Origin: Thermoplasmata archaeon
GTDB lineage: Archaea > Thermoplasmatota > Thermoplasmata > Methanomassiliicoccales > Methanomethylophilaceae
Reading direction: 5' to 3'
Assembly: GCA_015063135.1 (NCBI GenBank)
Contig: SUTA01000010.1
Span: forward strand, 25,378-89,377
Length of the DNA stretch: 64,000 bases
Every line of letters begins with the position of its first letter. Position 1 is the stretch's first letter. Below, in pieces: positions 1-8,819 of this stretch. The notes below the pieces were generated by a model. The model was not told where the DNA came from. It ran no database searches and saw only the letters and a list, made by a program, of their open reading frames with translations. Position numbers and translations under genes: made by a program.

Positions 1-194
1 CTCAGCCCGAAATCGGCACAATGGGTGTGGCAGTCGACGAGGCCACGGATGATGATGGCGTCGGCGACCGGGCGGTCCGGCCTCCCCTCGCGGAAACCCG
101 CGACGAGGCCCCCCTCCAGCACCGCGTACCCCTCCCGGAGCCCGCGGCGGTCCAGCAGGTAGCCGCCTATCTCGCCGTCAGACATGCCGTCCAT
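1..194 (-). CDS. Amidohydrolase-family protein, N-terminal part (cut by window edge)
   Basis: About 64 codons are visible from ATG at 194; the gene runs off the left edge. After a glycine/arginine-rich start the protein reaches GLVDCHTH, the first metal-binding His-x-His strand of the amidohydrolase superfamily (TIM-barrel metal-dependent hydrolases). The preceding region is the small beta domain usual in these enzymes. The substrate cannot be told from this fragment. A TATA-like box lies 22-32 bp upstream, so the mRNA is probably near leaderless. An alternative ATG is at 185. Confidence 0.75.
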   Translation of the reverse strand, partial: MDGMSDGEIGGYLLDRRGLREGYAVLEGGLVAGFREGRPDRPVADAIIIRGLVDCHTHCADFGL

Positions 195-215
195 GGACGC
201 ACATCCCGCACGTGT

Positions 216-226
216 CTTTTAAAATA
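216..226 (-). promoter_or_regulatory. TATA box of the amidohydrolase gene
   Basis: Reads TATTTTAAAAG on the minus strand, about 25 bp before ATG 194. It lies just past the CGA codon ending the upstream reductase; under the standard code it would fall inside that coding region. Confidence 0.6.
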
Positions 227-271
227 TGCCTTCCGACAGGCGGACGTGGGCACGGGGCCGATGCCACAAAA

Positions 272-1207
272 TCGGGCCCAGTAGGGCTTCTTGCTGAACT
301 TGTACGCCATCAGGACGGCCGTGGTGGCCTCCCCCATCGCGGTGGTGATCTGCTTGAACTTCCCGGGGTAGCTGACCGCATCGCCGCAGGCGAAGATGCC
401 GGGGCGGTTGGTGGACATGTCGAAATCCACCTTGACGAGCCCCTCCTCGGTGATCTCAAGGCCCCACTTCTTGAGATCATCCAGATCCGCGGATATGCCG
501 ATGTTGATGACGACGAGGTCCGTGGGGATGAGCATCTCCTTCCCGTCCTGGCTCACGGTCACCGACTCCACATGGTCGGTCCCGTTGATCGAGACGAGGT
601 TGGCGCTCATGACGGTGTGGACGTTGCTCTTGGCGAGCTCCTTCAGCTGGATCTCGTCGGCGCGGAACTCCGCCCTGCGGTGCACGAGGGTGGTGTCGGT
701 GACGCTGTCGGCGACCAGTGCCATGTCGATCGCGGAGTTGCCGCCGCCGAACATGGTGATCCTCTTGCCGACGATGTCCTCCTTGGCGGGCAGGATGTAT
801 GAGACTCCCTTGCCCTCGAGCTCGTCCTCGCCGGGCACGCCCATCTTCTTGGGCTTGAAGCTGCCCATGCCGATGGCCACTATGACGGACTTGGCCTCGT
901 ACTCACCCTTGGTGGTCTTGATGAGCAGCACATCGTCGCCGTTGAGGATCTCCTCGACCTTCTCGTTCTCGTGGATCTCGCAACCTATGGACTCCGCCTG
1001 GGCGTAGAGCTTGTCCGAGAGCTTCCTGGCCTGGATGGTCTCGAATCCCGGGTAGTTGTGCACTCCCTTCTCGGGGTAGAGGCTGGTGAGCTGCCCCCCG
1101 ACGCGTCCCGAATCGAAGATGATAGTCTCCATCATCTTGGTCCTAGCGTAGATTCCGGCAGTAAGGCCGCCGGGGCCCGCACCTACAATGACGACGTCGT
1201 AGCACAT
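272..1207 (-). CDS. Ferredoxin-NADP reductase-like / thioredoxin-reductase-fold flavoprotein
   Basis: 311 residues. The N-terminus carries the FAD-binding GAGPGG motif (about residue 10), the centre an NADPH-binding GGGNSAID motif followed by HRR, and the C-terminus the second FAD motif with GDA. The CxxC redox pair of true thioredoxin reductases, expected just before the NADPH motif, is absent (SYILPAKED stands there), so it resembles YumC-type ferredoxin-NADP reductases or a TrxR-like protein of unknown partner. Start ATG 1207 is about 24 bp behind a TATA box (1229-1238). The protein ends KKPYWA at a CGA codon; standard reading would add 35 unrelated residues through the next gene's promoter to a TAG at 167. 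Confidence 0.8.
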
Positions 1208-1228
1208 CGGACGGGGGAGAGTTTCACC

Positions 1229-1238
1229 ATATAAAAAG
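1229..1238 (-). promoter_or_regulatory. TATA box of the reductase gene
   Basis: CTTTTTATAT on the minus strand, centred about 26 bp before ATG 1207; suggests a leaderless transcript. Confidence 0.6.
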
Positions 1239-1419
1239 ATGCCACACAAACGGACCGTTTTCCAGCATATATCCCGTCGTAAAACATCGAAAACCGCATT
1301 TTTTCTGCGGATTCCATCAATTCGGATACGACTATCGTAGATTGGATGCGGACCTGCCAGCCAGATGCCCTCGATAGGTATTTTACCGCTCACGCCAATC
1401 CGAACTCAGAGGCTTGGAA

Positions 1420-1788
1420 ATGGACCGCTCGGAAATCTACACGGAAAAGCTCATGAACATGATCATGGACGCCGTCGACGACATGATCATCATCCACGAT
1501 TCGGAGCACACCATCATCTGGATGAACCGCTCCGCCGAGAGGGCCTTCGCCGTCCATGTGGAGGAGATGATTGGGAGGAAGTGCTACTCCCTCTTTGGCC
1601 ACAGCAACCCCTGCATCGACTGCACCGTCAACAACTTCTCGCCCGGCGGCCCGAAGAGCGTCCTCCGCAGGACCATCCCGAAGACTGGGATCGAATGCGA
1701 CTGCACCACCATCCCCTACTACGAGGAGGGAAAGCTCAGGCTCGTGGTCCAGAAGCTGACGCCCGTCAAGCCCATCACGCCAGAATAA
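1420..1788 (+). CDS. Stand-alone PAS-domain protein with cysteine cluster
   Basis: 122 residues forming a single PAS fold: the DMIIIHD strand, IIWMN and GRKCYSLFGHS are typical PAS segments. A cysteine cluster (GRKC then CIDC, plus CDC further on) matches PAS domains that may bind metal or sense redox. There is no kinase, HTH or other output domain, so it would act by binding a partner. Start ATG at 1420 is chosen over an upstream TTG. Ends in TAA. It is divergent from the reductase across a 212-bp gap. The ligand and partner are unknown. Confidence 0.75.
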   Translation: MDRSEIYTEKLMNMIMDAVDDMIIIHDSEHTIIWMNRSAERAFAVHVEEMIGRKCYSLFGHSNPCIDCTVNNFSPGGPKSVLRRTIPKTGIECDCTTIPYYEEGKLRLVVQKLTPVKPITPE

Positions 1789-1819
1789 GTTTATTAGCGG
1801 GGAACTGCTGCGCGGTACC

Positions 1820-1924
1820 ATGGACATAGGATTCATCGAGGATTTCCTCGGACTCGTCGTCAGCGGTGCCATCGTCTTCATCGCGATGGCCATCGCCAAC
1901 AAGAAAGCCCCCAAGGACCAGTGA
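1820..1924 (+). CDS. 34-residue single-span membrane protein
   Basis: A short reading frame with one hydrophobic helix (FLGLVVSGAIVFIAMAIA) followed by a basic tail NKKAPKDQ and TGA. A TATA-like stretch (AAGTTTATTAG, about 1787-1797) lies about 25 bp before the ATG, which is the main support for translation. It precedes the FMN-binding protein gene by 6 bp and is probably cotranscribed with it. No family recognised. Confidence 0.55.
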   Translation: MDIGFIEDFLGLVVSGAIVFIAMAIANKKAPKDQ

Positions 1925-1930
1925 GGCCCC

Positions 1931-2329
1931 ATGGTCGACATGCCGGAGCCCGTCATCAGGATGATCAAGCATCCGGACACCTGCAAGGTGATGGTCACCA
2001 TAGGCGAGGACGGATTCCCGCACGCGATCGTCTGCGGCAGCCTCAGGGTCGTCGACAACGACACCATCGTGGTCGGCGACGCGCTGATGCGCAGGACCAG
2101 GGAGAACATCGACCGTTGCCCCAACGTCGAGTTCCTGGTCTGGCACCGCAAGGACGCCTACTCCATCAAAGCCAAGTTCAGGGTCCGCCTTGACACCGGC
2201 CCGCTCTACGACAGCATGGTGAAGGACCTGGAGAAGATCAACCTCTGGCCCAGCTCCGTGTGCATCTTCGACACCACCGAGGTCTGGGACGAGAGCGCCA
2301 GCCATACGGCGGGCGACAGAGTGGTCCGA
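1931..2329 (+). CDS. Pyridoxamine 5'-phosphate oxidase-like flavin-binding protein
   Basis: 132 residues with the split-barrel pattern of the PNPOx-like superfamily: CKVMVTIGEDGFPHAI, then a VVDNDTIVVGD strand, then an MRRTRENIDRCPNV helix. These proteins bind FMN or F420; which one, and the substrate, cannot be read here. It ends at CGA (2327-2329), and the A of that codon is the first base of the next gene's ATG (CGATG), the layout normally seen as TGATG coupling. I read all codons and found no internal CGA. Confidence 0.75.
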
Positions 2330-2556
2330 TGGACATCGAAGGGTGGCGCTCGCTCTCCAAGGTCGCGCTGCTGATCGGCGGGGTCATGGCCGTCCTCGGC
2401 CTGGTAGTTTTCATGAAGGCATCCGCCGTGGGCGGTGTCGTTCTCATCATAGCCGGGGTGGTCGTCGCCGTCATGGGCGGCGCCGTCTCCGGGTTCCTCT
2501 CCACGTACGACTTCCACGAGATGGTCGTGGACGCATCCAAGAGGAAGAAGGACTGA
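2329..2556 (+). CDS. Small two-span membrane protein
   Basis: 75 residues, MDIEGWRSLSK start, then two hydrophobic segments (ALLIGGVMAVLGLVVFM and GGVVLIIAGVVVAVMGGAV) and a charged KRKKD tail ending in TGA. It overlaps the preceding flavin protein by one base through CGATG, so the two are likely translationally coupled. The function is unknown; it may anchor or accompany the flavin protein. Confidence 0.6.
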   Translation: MDIEGWRSLSKVALLIGGVMAVLGLVVFMKASAVGGVVLIIAGVVVAVMGGAVSGFLSTYDFHEMVVDASKRKKD

Positions 2557-2606
2557 GAAATCAAGTGGTTTGGGAGGTAAGGGGTTTCCCTGATCCCTCG
2601 AAGGGC

Positions 2607-2798
2607 TCAGAACCTGCTCCTGTCCCTCTCCTCGGGCTTGTGCTTCCTGAAGCAGTCCCTGCAGTAGACCGGCCTTCCCTGGGTGGGCTTGAAGGGGACC
2701 TCGCACTCCGCCCCGCAGTCGGAGCATGTAGCTTTGAAGAATTCCCTAGGCCTGTCCCTGTCCCTGTTGTCCCTGTATCCGCCGTACATCGTCTGCAC
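2607..2798 (-). CDS. CxxC-x17-CxxC zinc-binding protein
   Basis: 63 residues. A basic N-terminal third (RDNRDRDRPRE) is followed by CSDC, exactly 17 residues, then CRDC, the spacing of the archaeal/CPR CxxC-x17-CxxC family of small zinc proteins, and a basic tail. It probably binds zinc and nucleic acid or protein; the role is not established for the family. Ends in TGA. Confidence 0.75.
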   Translation of the reverse strand: MQTMYGGYRDNRDRDRPREFFKATCSDCGAECEVPFKPTQGRPVYCRDCFRKHKPEERDRSRF

Positions 2799-2866
2799 TT
2801 TTCCTTTCGCCCCGATTAAGGGTTAGAGGGGGCATAGTATTCCGACTATATAACGATGGATAGGCG

Positions 2867-3763
2867 TCGGCACCCCTCGGGGCACACCCATCCGGACTTG
2901 GTCATGACCATCATCCCGCCGCATCTGGCACATACCATGGAGGTGGCCTCCGCGTTGCGGATCACCCTCTTGCCGGCGAGGTCCGCTGCGGCCCATGATA
3001 GGATGCCTGAGAGCTCCAGATGGCGGTCCTCCATGTCGGGGCCGTAGAACTGCAGGTTGTCCGCCTCGTTGTAGAGCCTCACCCGGATCTTGTTGATGGC
3101 CGTTGCGACGTTGTTGTAGGTCGTCAGGCCGACCGCCTCCAGGGGATGGACCTTCTCCCTGTAGCGGACGTCCAGGTACTCCTTGGAGCGGTCCAGGAAC
3201 CTGTCGAAGGCCGCCTCGTCGGGATAGACGGGGAGGGACATCACCAGGCTCCTCTGGCGCCTCAGCGGGGGGTTCCTCTCCAGGATCCCCTCGAGGATGG
3301 CGCGGGCGTCCTCGCGCATCGGGCCGTCCACTTGGCCGCAGACCTCCCTGACGGCATCCACATCCTCCGCCCTGGCTATCCTGGCCAGCGAGACGGCCGC
3401 GGAATGGTACTCCTCGCCCCTGGAGTGCTGGAGCGAATCCAGGAGCCCCGGGATCCTCTCATCGTCCTCCTCGAGGGCCTTCATGTAGCCCAGGCAGTGG
3501 TCGCGGACCCTTTGGGTATCCGTCCTCTGCATCCCGCGGATCTCGTCCTTGACGGACCTCTCGCGCACCTCGGCGAAGAGGTACACGACCTCGCAGCGCA
3601 CGCGCTCGTCGTCATCGTGCAGGAATGCGGCCATCACGGGAGCGTAGTCCGCCCTGTACGAGTTGCGGAGCCTCCTGTCCTCGGAGATCGCGCCGGCGCG
3701 TCCCGAGGACACTGCATCGGCGGCGTCGTAGAAGCGGTCCAGGTACTCCGTGCGCGGATCCAT
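2867..3763 (-). CDS. HEAT-like repeat protein with C-terminal zinc ribbon
   Basis: 298 residues. Residues 40-170 show helical HEAT-type repeats (FLHDDDERVRCEVVYLFAEV, then VRDHCLGYMKALEEDDE), a conserved central part follows, and the C-terminus carries a zinc ribbon, CARCG then VCPEGC. It ends in that last cysteine at a CGA codon (2867-2869); the standard code would add RRLSIVI-type residues to a TAG. The architecture suggests a scaffold binding protein or nucleic acid; no named family recognised. Confidence 0.65.
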
Positions 3764-3793
3764 GTGAATCGTAGAAAAGGAAGCGGTTTGAGG

Positions 3794-3811
3794 CCCCGGG
3801 CGGGCCCGGGG
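3794..3811 (-). terminator. GC hairpin after the PC4-like gene
   Basis: CCCCGGG and CCCGGGG with a 4-base loop, just downstream of the minus-strand gene ending at 3821. Possible terminator; no strong T-run. Confidence 0.4.
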
Positions 3812-3820
3812 GATGGAATC

Positions 3821-4042
3821 TCAGATGTCCCTGGTGTTGAGGGCCTTCTTGAGGATGGCGACCTCCTCATCGGAGAGGGTGACGCCCTTGCCCATCTTGC
3901 TGCCGTCGGGGGACCACTCGCGGATGTCGTACTTGGGCTCCCTGTCGTTCCAGCTGATGAGGTTGAGCTCCTTCGTCCAGCCCTTGGAGGACTCGGAGAG
4001 GACCGCAATCTTCTCAACTATCTCGTATTTGATCTCTACCAT
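3821..4042 (-). CDS. YdbC/PC4-like single-stranded nucleic acid-binding protein
   Basis: 73 residues with the YdbC-type pattern: a beta-rich N-terminus, WTKELNLISWNDREPKYDIREWSPD, then MGKGVTLSDEEVAILKKAL. YdbC is a prokaryotic relative of the transcription coactivator PC4 and binds single-stranded DNA; here that is by homology only. Start ATG 4042 is preferred over one 21 bp upstream. Ends in TGA. The upstream 160 bp are AT-rich and hold promoters for this gene and the divergent transporter. Confidence 0.75.
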   Translation of the reverse strand: MVEIKYEIVEKIAVLSESSKGWTKELNLISWNDREPKYDIREWSPDGSKMGKGVTLSDEEVAILKKALNTRDI

Positions 4043-4206
4043 ATTGGCACCTAAAGGTGGCATGGTCCGTTTAATATATAATTATAAGTAATAATAAGAA
4101 CGCGCGACTTAATAGGGGTTAACGTTTATATTTCCGTGCCACGTTGCACTGGCAACGGTTGGATTCACTTGAACGGGAAAATCGCCAGGAGCTGCTGAAC
4201 CGATCC

Positions 4207-5466
4207 ATGCTAGCTCCAATCTACATAGCCGCCATCGCGCTTCTGATAGTGTGCTCGAGCTTCTTCTCAATGACCGAGACCGCGTTCACCAGCGCGAACC
4301 AGATCCGCCTCAAGAAGATGGCCAACGAGGGCGATGCCAAGGCCGCGAAGACCCTGCGCATCCTCGAGGACTACGACAAGTTCCTCACGACCACCCTCAT
4401 AGGCAACAACCTGGTCAACATCGCCGGCACATCCATAGCGACCCTCCTGTTCGCCATCCTCCTGGGCGCCGAGACCGGCGCCGTGGCCTCCACCGTGGTC
4501 ATGACCATACTGGTCCTGATCTTCGGCGAGATCATCCCCAAGTCCTACGCCAAGCGCTACCCCGAGAAGGTCTGCATGAAGACCTGCGGCATCGTCCATG
4601 GGATAGAGGTGGCCCTGAGCCCGTTCTCCTGGCTCTTCACCCGCATCACGCGCCGCCTGAACAAGGGGGACATAGAGGACACCCTCACCGAGGACGAGCT
4701 CGAGGTCATGATCGACGAGGTCCAGAGCGAGGGGGTCATCGAGCAGGAGGAGGGCGAGCTCGTGAAATCCGCCCTCAGGTTCGACGACATCCAGGCGTCC
4801 GAGATATACGTCCCCCGCATGGACATCGTGGGCGTTGACTCCGAGATGCCCGTGGAGGAGCTGGGCAAGCTGATCTCGAGCACGCAGTTCTCAAGGTACC
4901 CCGTTTACGAGAAGAGCATCGACAACATCATCGGCGTGATCTACGCCAAGGAGTTCTACTCGGACTCCCTGATGGGCGTGAAGTTCACCATCCGCGACAT
5001 CATGAAGCCGGTGAAGTACGTGCCGGAGACCATGAGCATCGCCAAGATCATGAAGGACTTCCAGAAGTCCAAGATCCACATGGCGGTGGTCCTGGACTCC
5101 TACGGCGGGACCATGGGCATAATCACCATGGAAGACATCCTGGAGGAGCTCGTGGGCGACATATGGGACGAGAGCGACGAGGTGCAGCACGAGATCGTGA
5201 AGATCGACGACGGCACCTACCTCGCCAAGGGGGTTGCCAACATCTTCGACCTCACGGACATGATGTGCATCCGCTTCGACCCGGGCGATTACGAGGACTA
5301 CTCCGTCAACGGCTACATATTCTACAGGCTGGGCCGCGGGCCCGTCAGGGGCGACGTCGTCGACATGGAGGACGCCACCATCACCGTCAGGACCGTCAAG
5401 GGCCGCAGGGTGACGGAGGCCGTATTCAAGAAGAAGCCGGCTGAAGCCCAGCCAGAAACTCAGCGA
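4207..5466 (+). CDS. CNNM/CorC-type membrane transporter (DUF21, CBS pair, CorC_HlyC)
   Basis: 419 residues. Residues 1-140 form a DUF21 membrane domain with four hydrophobic helices (FFSMTETAFTS, then ILVLIFGEIIPKSYAKR near its end). A CBS pair follows (about 190-315, ending DSYGGTMGIITMEDILEELVGDI) and then a CorC_HlyC domain. The family includes Mg/Co exporters such as CNNM and MpfA. A frame extending upstream to 4144 contains a CGA just before the chosen ATG. The 3' end is CGA at 5464-5466 after QPETQ; a standard reading would continue 60 residues antisense to the next gene. The 41-bp convergent overlap with the RNA-binding gene remains. Confidence 0.85.
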
Positions 5467-5866
5467 GGACCTTCCTGGCCACATCGGGCTTGGCGGGATG
5501 CGCCTGTATCTTGCCTGTTATGGCGATCACGTCGCCGTGGTGCGCCACCTCGTAGATCCCCTGGACGGCCTTCTGCTTGTCCAGCCTCAGGTACAGGATG
5601 CAGTCCTCGTCCACCCTGTTGTCGATATCCTCGAGGATGTAATCTATGATCGCCTGCGGGAGCTTCGAGAACAGGTCGGCGAACTCCCTCTGCTTGGTGT
5701 AGCGCGCCTCTATGATGATCGTCTCGTTGCCGTGCTCCCCCTCGCAGATGTCCTCTGACATGGCCTCCGGGTCCACCAGGTTGCACATGGTCTCCTCGAT
5801 GAGCTCCCTGTCCTCGGTGGCGTAGACGAACGTCTGCACCCTCACCCAATGGAACGCGACCTGCAT
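5426..5866 (-). CDS. COG1325 RNA-binding domain protein
   Basis: 146 residues with the archaeal COG1325 pattern: VRVQTFVYATED, GEHGNETIIIEARY, a LEDIDNRVDED helix and LYLRLDKQKA, then a GDVIAITGKI strand. The family is found beside exosome and ribosome genes and is thought to bind RNA. Its ATG overlaps the stop of the upstream PH-domain gene as CGATG, so the pair is likely coupled. Ends in TGA, overlapping the 3' end of the convergent transporter gene. Confidence 0.8.
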   Translation of the reverse strand: MQVAFHWVRVQTFVYATEDRELIEETMCNLVDPEAMSEDICEGEHGNETIIIEARYTKQREFADLFSKLPQAIIDYILEDIDNRVDEDCILYLRLDKQKAVQGIYEVAHHGDVIAITGKIQAHPAKPDVARKVLAEFLAGLQPASS

Positions 5867-6351
5867 CGCTGGGCCTCCCTGGGGAGGTGCTTCGCCATGG
5901 CCTCGGGGTCCTGCACGGACACGACGACGACCCTCTTGCCGGTGAGCTTCATGGCCACGCCGAGGTCGTCCCCGACGGCCATGTACGCACGGTGCTTCAC
6001 GCCCTTGAGGTCCCAGTCGCTGTAGCTCCTGATGATGCCCAGCTCGCCGAACCTGCTGTCGAAGATCTCGGCCATGGGGATGGAGATCCTCCTGTAGCCC
6101 TGCACGATGGTCACCGCCTCCTCGGTCACCGATACGGCGTGCCTGAGCGTGAGCGACAGGACCATGACGATGACCAGCACTACGGCCAGGACGGGCAGGG
6201 CCCATGGGGTGAACTCGATGTCCGTGGCGAACTGCATCACCGCGGCGAACGCGAGCGTGGCCGCGAACACCCCGATGGCGATGTATGCGAGGTTGCGGGG
6301 CAGCAGCGGCCTGGCCTCGTAGAAGAGCGCTTCCATGTCTCTGGGATGCAT
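5866..6351 (-). CDS. PH-domain-like (bPH2) membrane protein
   Basis: 161 residues. Two hydrophobic helices near the N-terminus (NLAYIAIGVFAATLAFAAVM and LPVLAVVLVIVMVLSL) precede a bacterial PH-like domain (AVSVTEEAVTIVQGYRRISIPMAEI and onward). Function unknown; it may act as a membrane anchor. Two starts are possible, ATG 6351 (used) or 6336. It ends REAQ-CGA, where the CGA overlaps the next ATG as CGATG; a standard reading would add eight residues to a TGA. Confidence 0.7.
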
Positions 6352-6439
6352 CTTATTTCTAATAAACCGTGCGCACGCATCCAGGGGAACGGCGGCCAAT
6401 ACAAACCTTTATATCCGATTCATCTATCCTCGGTTCAAC

Positions 6440-6514
6440 GGTCCCATAGCTTAGCCTGGATGGAGCGTCCGGCTGATAACCGGAAGGTCGTGTGTTCGAA
6501 TCACATTGGGACCA
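6440..6514 (+). tRNA. tRNA-Ile (GAT)
   Basis: Cloverleaf by eye: acceptor GGTCCCA/TGGGACC, anticodon stem TCCGG/CCGGA with loop CTGATAA (anticodon GAT), T arm with TTCGAAT, discriminator A. CCA is not followed in full (ACTC after the stem). A TATA box (TTTATAT, 6408-6414) lies about 26 bp upstream. Confidence 0.95.
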
Positions 6515-6624
6515 CTCACTTCTCTTCATCTTCATTCCGATGTTTCTCTGCGCGTCCGTTCCCACGCGGTGATACCCTACCCCCCACCCGTATTGATTAT
6601 AAACCATAAGGCAATCTTCCTAGC

Positions 6625-6897
6625 ATGAGGCAATGCATGGACTCGGAGAATCTCCACGTCCGCATGAGGAAGATACAGGGCCAGCTCGCGGCCATCGACA
6701 GGATGATCGACGAGGACGTGCCCTGCGAGGATATCATCATCCAAGTCAACGCCGTGAAGAGCGCCCTGCAGAAGGTCGGGCACATCATCATGGAGGGTCA
6801 CATCCAGCACTGCGTGCGCGAAGGCATCGAGCACGGGGACGCCGACAAGACCATCCAGGAATTCACAAAGGCGTTGGAGCAGTTCTCCAGAATCTGA
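6625..6897 (+). CDS. CsoR/FrmR-family metal-sensing repressor
   Basis: 90 residues, all-helical DUF156 family. It has Cys in DVPCEDI, then His and Cys in GHIIMEGHIQHC, matching the Cys-His-Cys copper site of CsoR. These tetramers bind GC-rich palindromes and release DNA on Cu(I). The matching palindrome lies 27 bp downstream in front of a P1B ATPase, so it most likely controls that pump and perhaps itself. Ends in TGA. Confidence 0.9.
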   Translation: MRQCMDSENLHVRMRKIQGQLAAIDRMIDEDVPCEDIIIQVNAVKSALQKVGHIIMEGHIQHCVREGIEHGDADKTIQEFTKALEQFSRI

Positions 6898-6912
6898 ATG
6901 GTTGAGTCTAGC

Positions 6913-6919
6913 CTATATA
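6913..6919 (+). promoter_or_regulatory. TATA box of the metal ATPase
   Basis: CTATATA directly before the CsoR-type palindrome; a repressor bound there would cover the start site. Confidence 0.6.
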
Positions 6920-6923
6920 CCTG

Positions 6924-6938
6924 TACCCCGTAGGGGTA
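6924..6938 (+). promoter_or_regulatory. Probable CsoR operator
   Basis: Perfect inverted repeat TACCCC-GTA-GGGGTA between csoR and the ATPase, just downstream of the TATA box. The shape resembles operators of CsoR proteins with GC-rich arms, as upstream of copZA in Bacillus. Confidence 0.85.
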
Positions 6939-7064
6939 TATGGTGATCAGATAACCAAGGTAGCCGAAGCTCTTCGCAAGGAACTGCTGCCGATAGCGAC
7001 CGTTGCCATAAGCACGGCGTTCGCGGTACTGGCAGCGGCCGTCCGCTTCGACGCGTTCTATTCG

Positions 7065-8819
7065 GTGGCCATCGTCCTATGCGGCCTGCCGATCATCCTA
7101 GGAGCGGCGCTGGCACTTGTACGCGACCATGACGTGACAGCCGATCTCCTCGTATCCGTCGGCATAGCCGCCGCCATCTGCATCGGCGAGTACGCGGCCG
7201 CGGCCGAGGTCTCGATAATCATGCGCATAGGCGGCATCCTGGAGGAGGCCACCTGCGGCCACGCGGAATCCGGGATCGAAGAGCTCCTCCGCAGGAGACC
7301 CAGGACCGCGAGAATAGTCGAGGGTGCTTCGGTCAGAGAGGTTGACTTATCAGAAGTCCGGAAGGGGACTGTGGTGAGGATCCTCCCGGGGGAGCAGGTG
7401 CCAGTGGATGGCACGGTCATATCCGGGTCGTCCTCGGTGGATGCCTCGGCCATGACCGGGGAGTCCATCCCGGTCGACGTTTCCGTCGGCGACGCCGTCC
7501 GCGGAGGCACCGTGAACCTCTTCGGCTCCATAGACGTGGAGGCCTCCGGAACCTGGGAGGAGAGCGATTACGCTGAGATGGTCAGGCTCGTGCAGGACTC
7601 AGGCTCTGATACCAAGCTATCCCGCACAGTGGACCGCTGGGCGAGGTACATCGTCCTGATGGCCGCGATCGCCGCCGCATCCACCCTGCTGGTGACGGGC
7701 GACCCGGACAGGATGGTGACCGTCCTCGTCGTGTTCTGCCCGTGCGCCCTGGTACTGGCCACGCCCACGGCCGTCACCGCCGCCATAGGCAACATGGCGC
7801 GCAGGGGGATCCTCGTGAGGGACGGGTACGCCATCGAGGGGATGGCGGCTGTGGATACGGTGCTGATCGACAAGACTGGCACATTGACCGAGGGGAGGAT
7901 GGTCTGCACCGGTTACCGCGGCCTCGGCCCGAATCCGGAGAGGGCACGCGTCTACGCCGCGGCCGTGGAATCCATGTCGGAGCACCCGTTCGGGAGGGCA
8001 GTGGCGGCCTCCGTGGAAGGGGAGCTCCCCAAGGTGGAGGGCTTCGAGTACCGCCCCGGGAGAGGGGTCCTGGGCACCGTGGAGGGCCATTCTGTGGCCG
8101 TCGGGGGCCCTGGGCTCATGAGGGACCTGGGGATCGACTGCAGCGGCCTGGAATCGGGGGCCATGGTGGCCGTGGACGGCCGCCTGTGCGGGACATTCGA
8201 TCTCAGCGACGTGGTCAAGGGGGAGTCCAAGGCCACCGTCGACAGCCTCCGCTCCGACGGAGTGAGGACCATCATGCTCACCGGGGACAGGGAGGGGCCC
8301 GCCAAGGCCATAGCCTCGGAGACGGGCGTGGACGATGCCGTATGGGAGTGCCTGCCGGCCGACAAGCACCGCATAGCTAGCAAGATGAGCTCGGATGGCG
8401 CGGTGTGCATGGTCGGGGACGGGGTAAACGACTCCGCCGCGCTGAGGGCCGCCACAGTGGGGATCTCCATGGGCGGCGGCGACGGGCTCGTGGAAGGGTC
8501 CTCGGACATAGCGGTGGTCAGCGGATCCATATCGGACGTCGCCGGCATCAGGAAGCTGTCCAGGAGGACCCTGCTCACGATCAAGGCCGGGATCGGCATA
8601 TCCATAGCCCTGAACGTGGCCGCGACTGCGCTCGGCATGCTTGGCATGATGTCCCCGTCCACGGGCGCGCTGGTCCACAACGGGGGGTCCATCGCCGTGA
8701 TTGCGATGGCGGCCATGCTGGTGAGGTACGATGCCTGGAGCCTCGGTACTGGCCGCGGTACATCCTGGCATACCCGCCGCCAAGCGCCATCAGCTCCTCG
8801 TGGGTGCCGGTCTCGGCGA
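7065..8819 (+). CDS. P1B-type heavy-metal (probably copper) exporting ATPase
   Basis: From GTG 7065 the protein has 584 residues. It has the actuator loop AMTGES, the CPC metal motif in a membrane helix (FCPCALVLATPTA), DKTGTLTEG with the phosphorylated Asp, SEHPFG (HP motif) and GDGVNDSAAL. The last helix reads VHNGGSIAVI, not a canonical Cu or Zn signature, so metal choice rests on the CsoR neighbour. No N-terminal metal-binding domain is seen. Coding similarity clearly extends upstream to about 6942 (KVAEALRKELLPIATVAIS, the first helix), yet that stretch has no ATG, GTG or TTG in frame; an ATG at 6940 is one frame off. Ends at CGA 8817-8819, overlapping the convergent ABC gene by 77 bp. 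No internal CGA. Confidence 0.85.
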
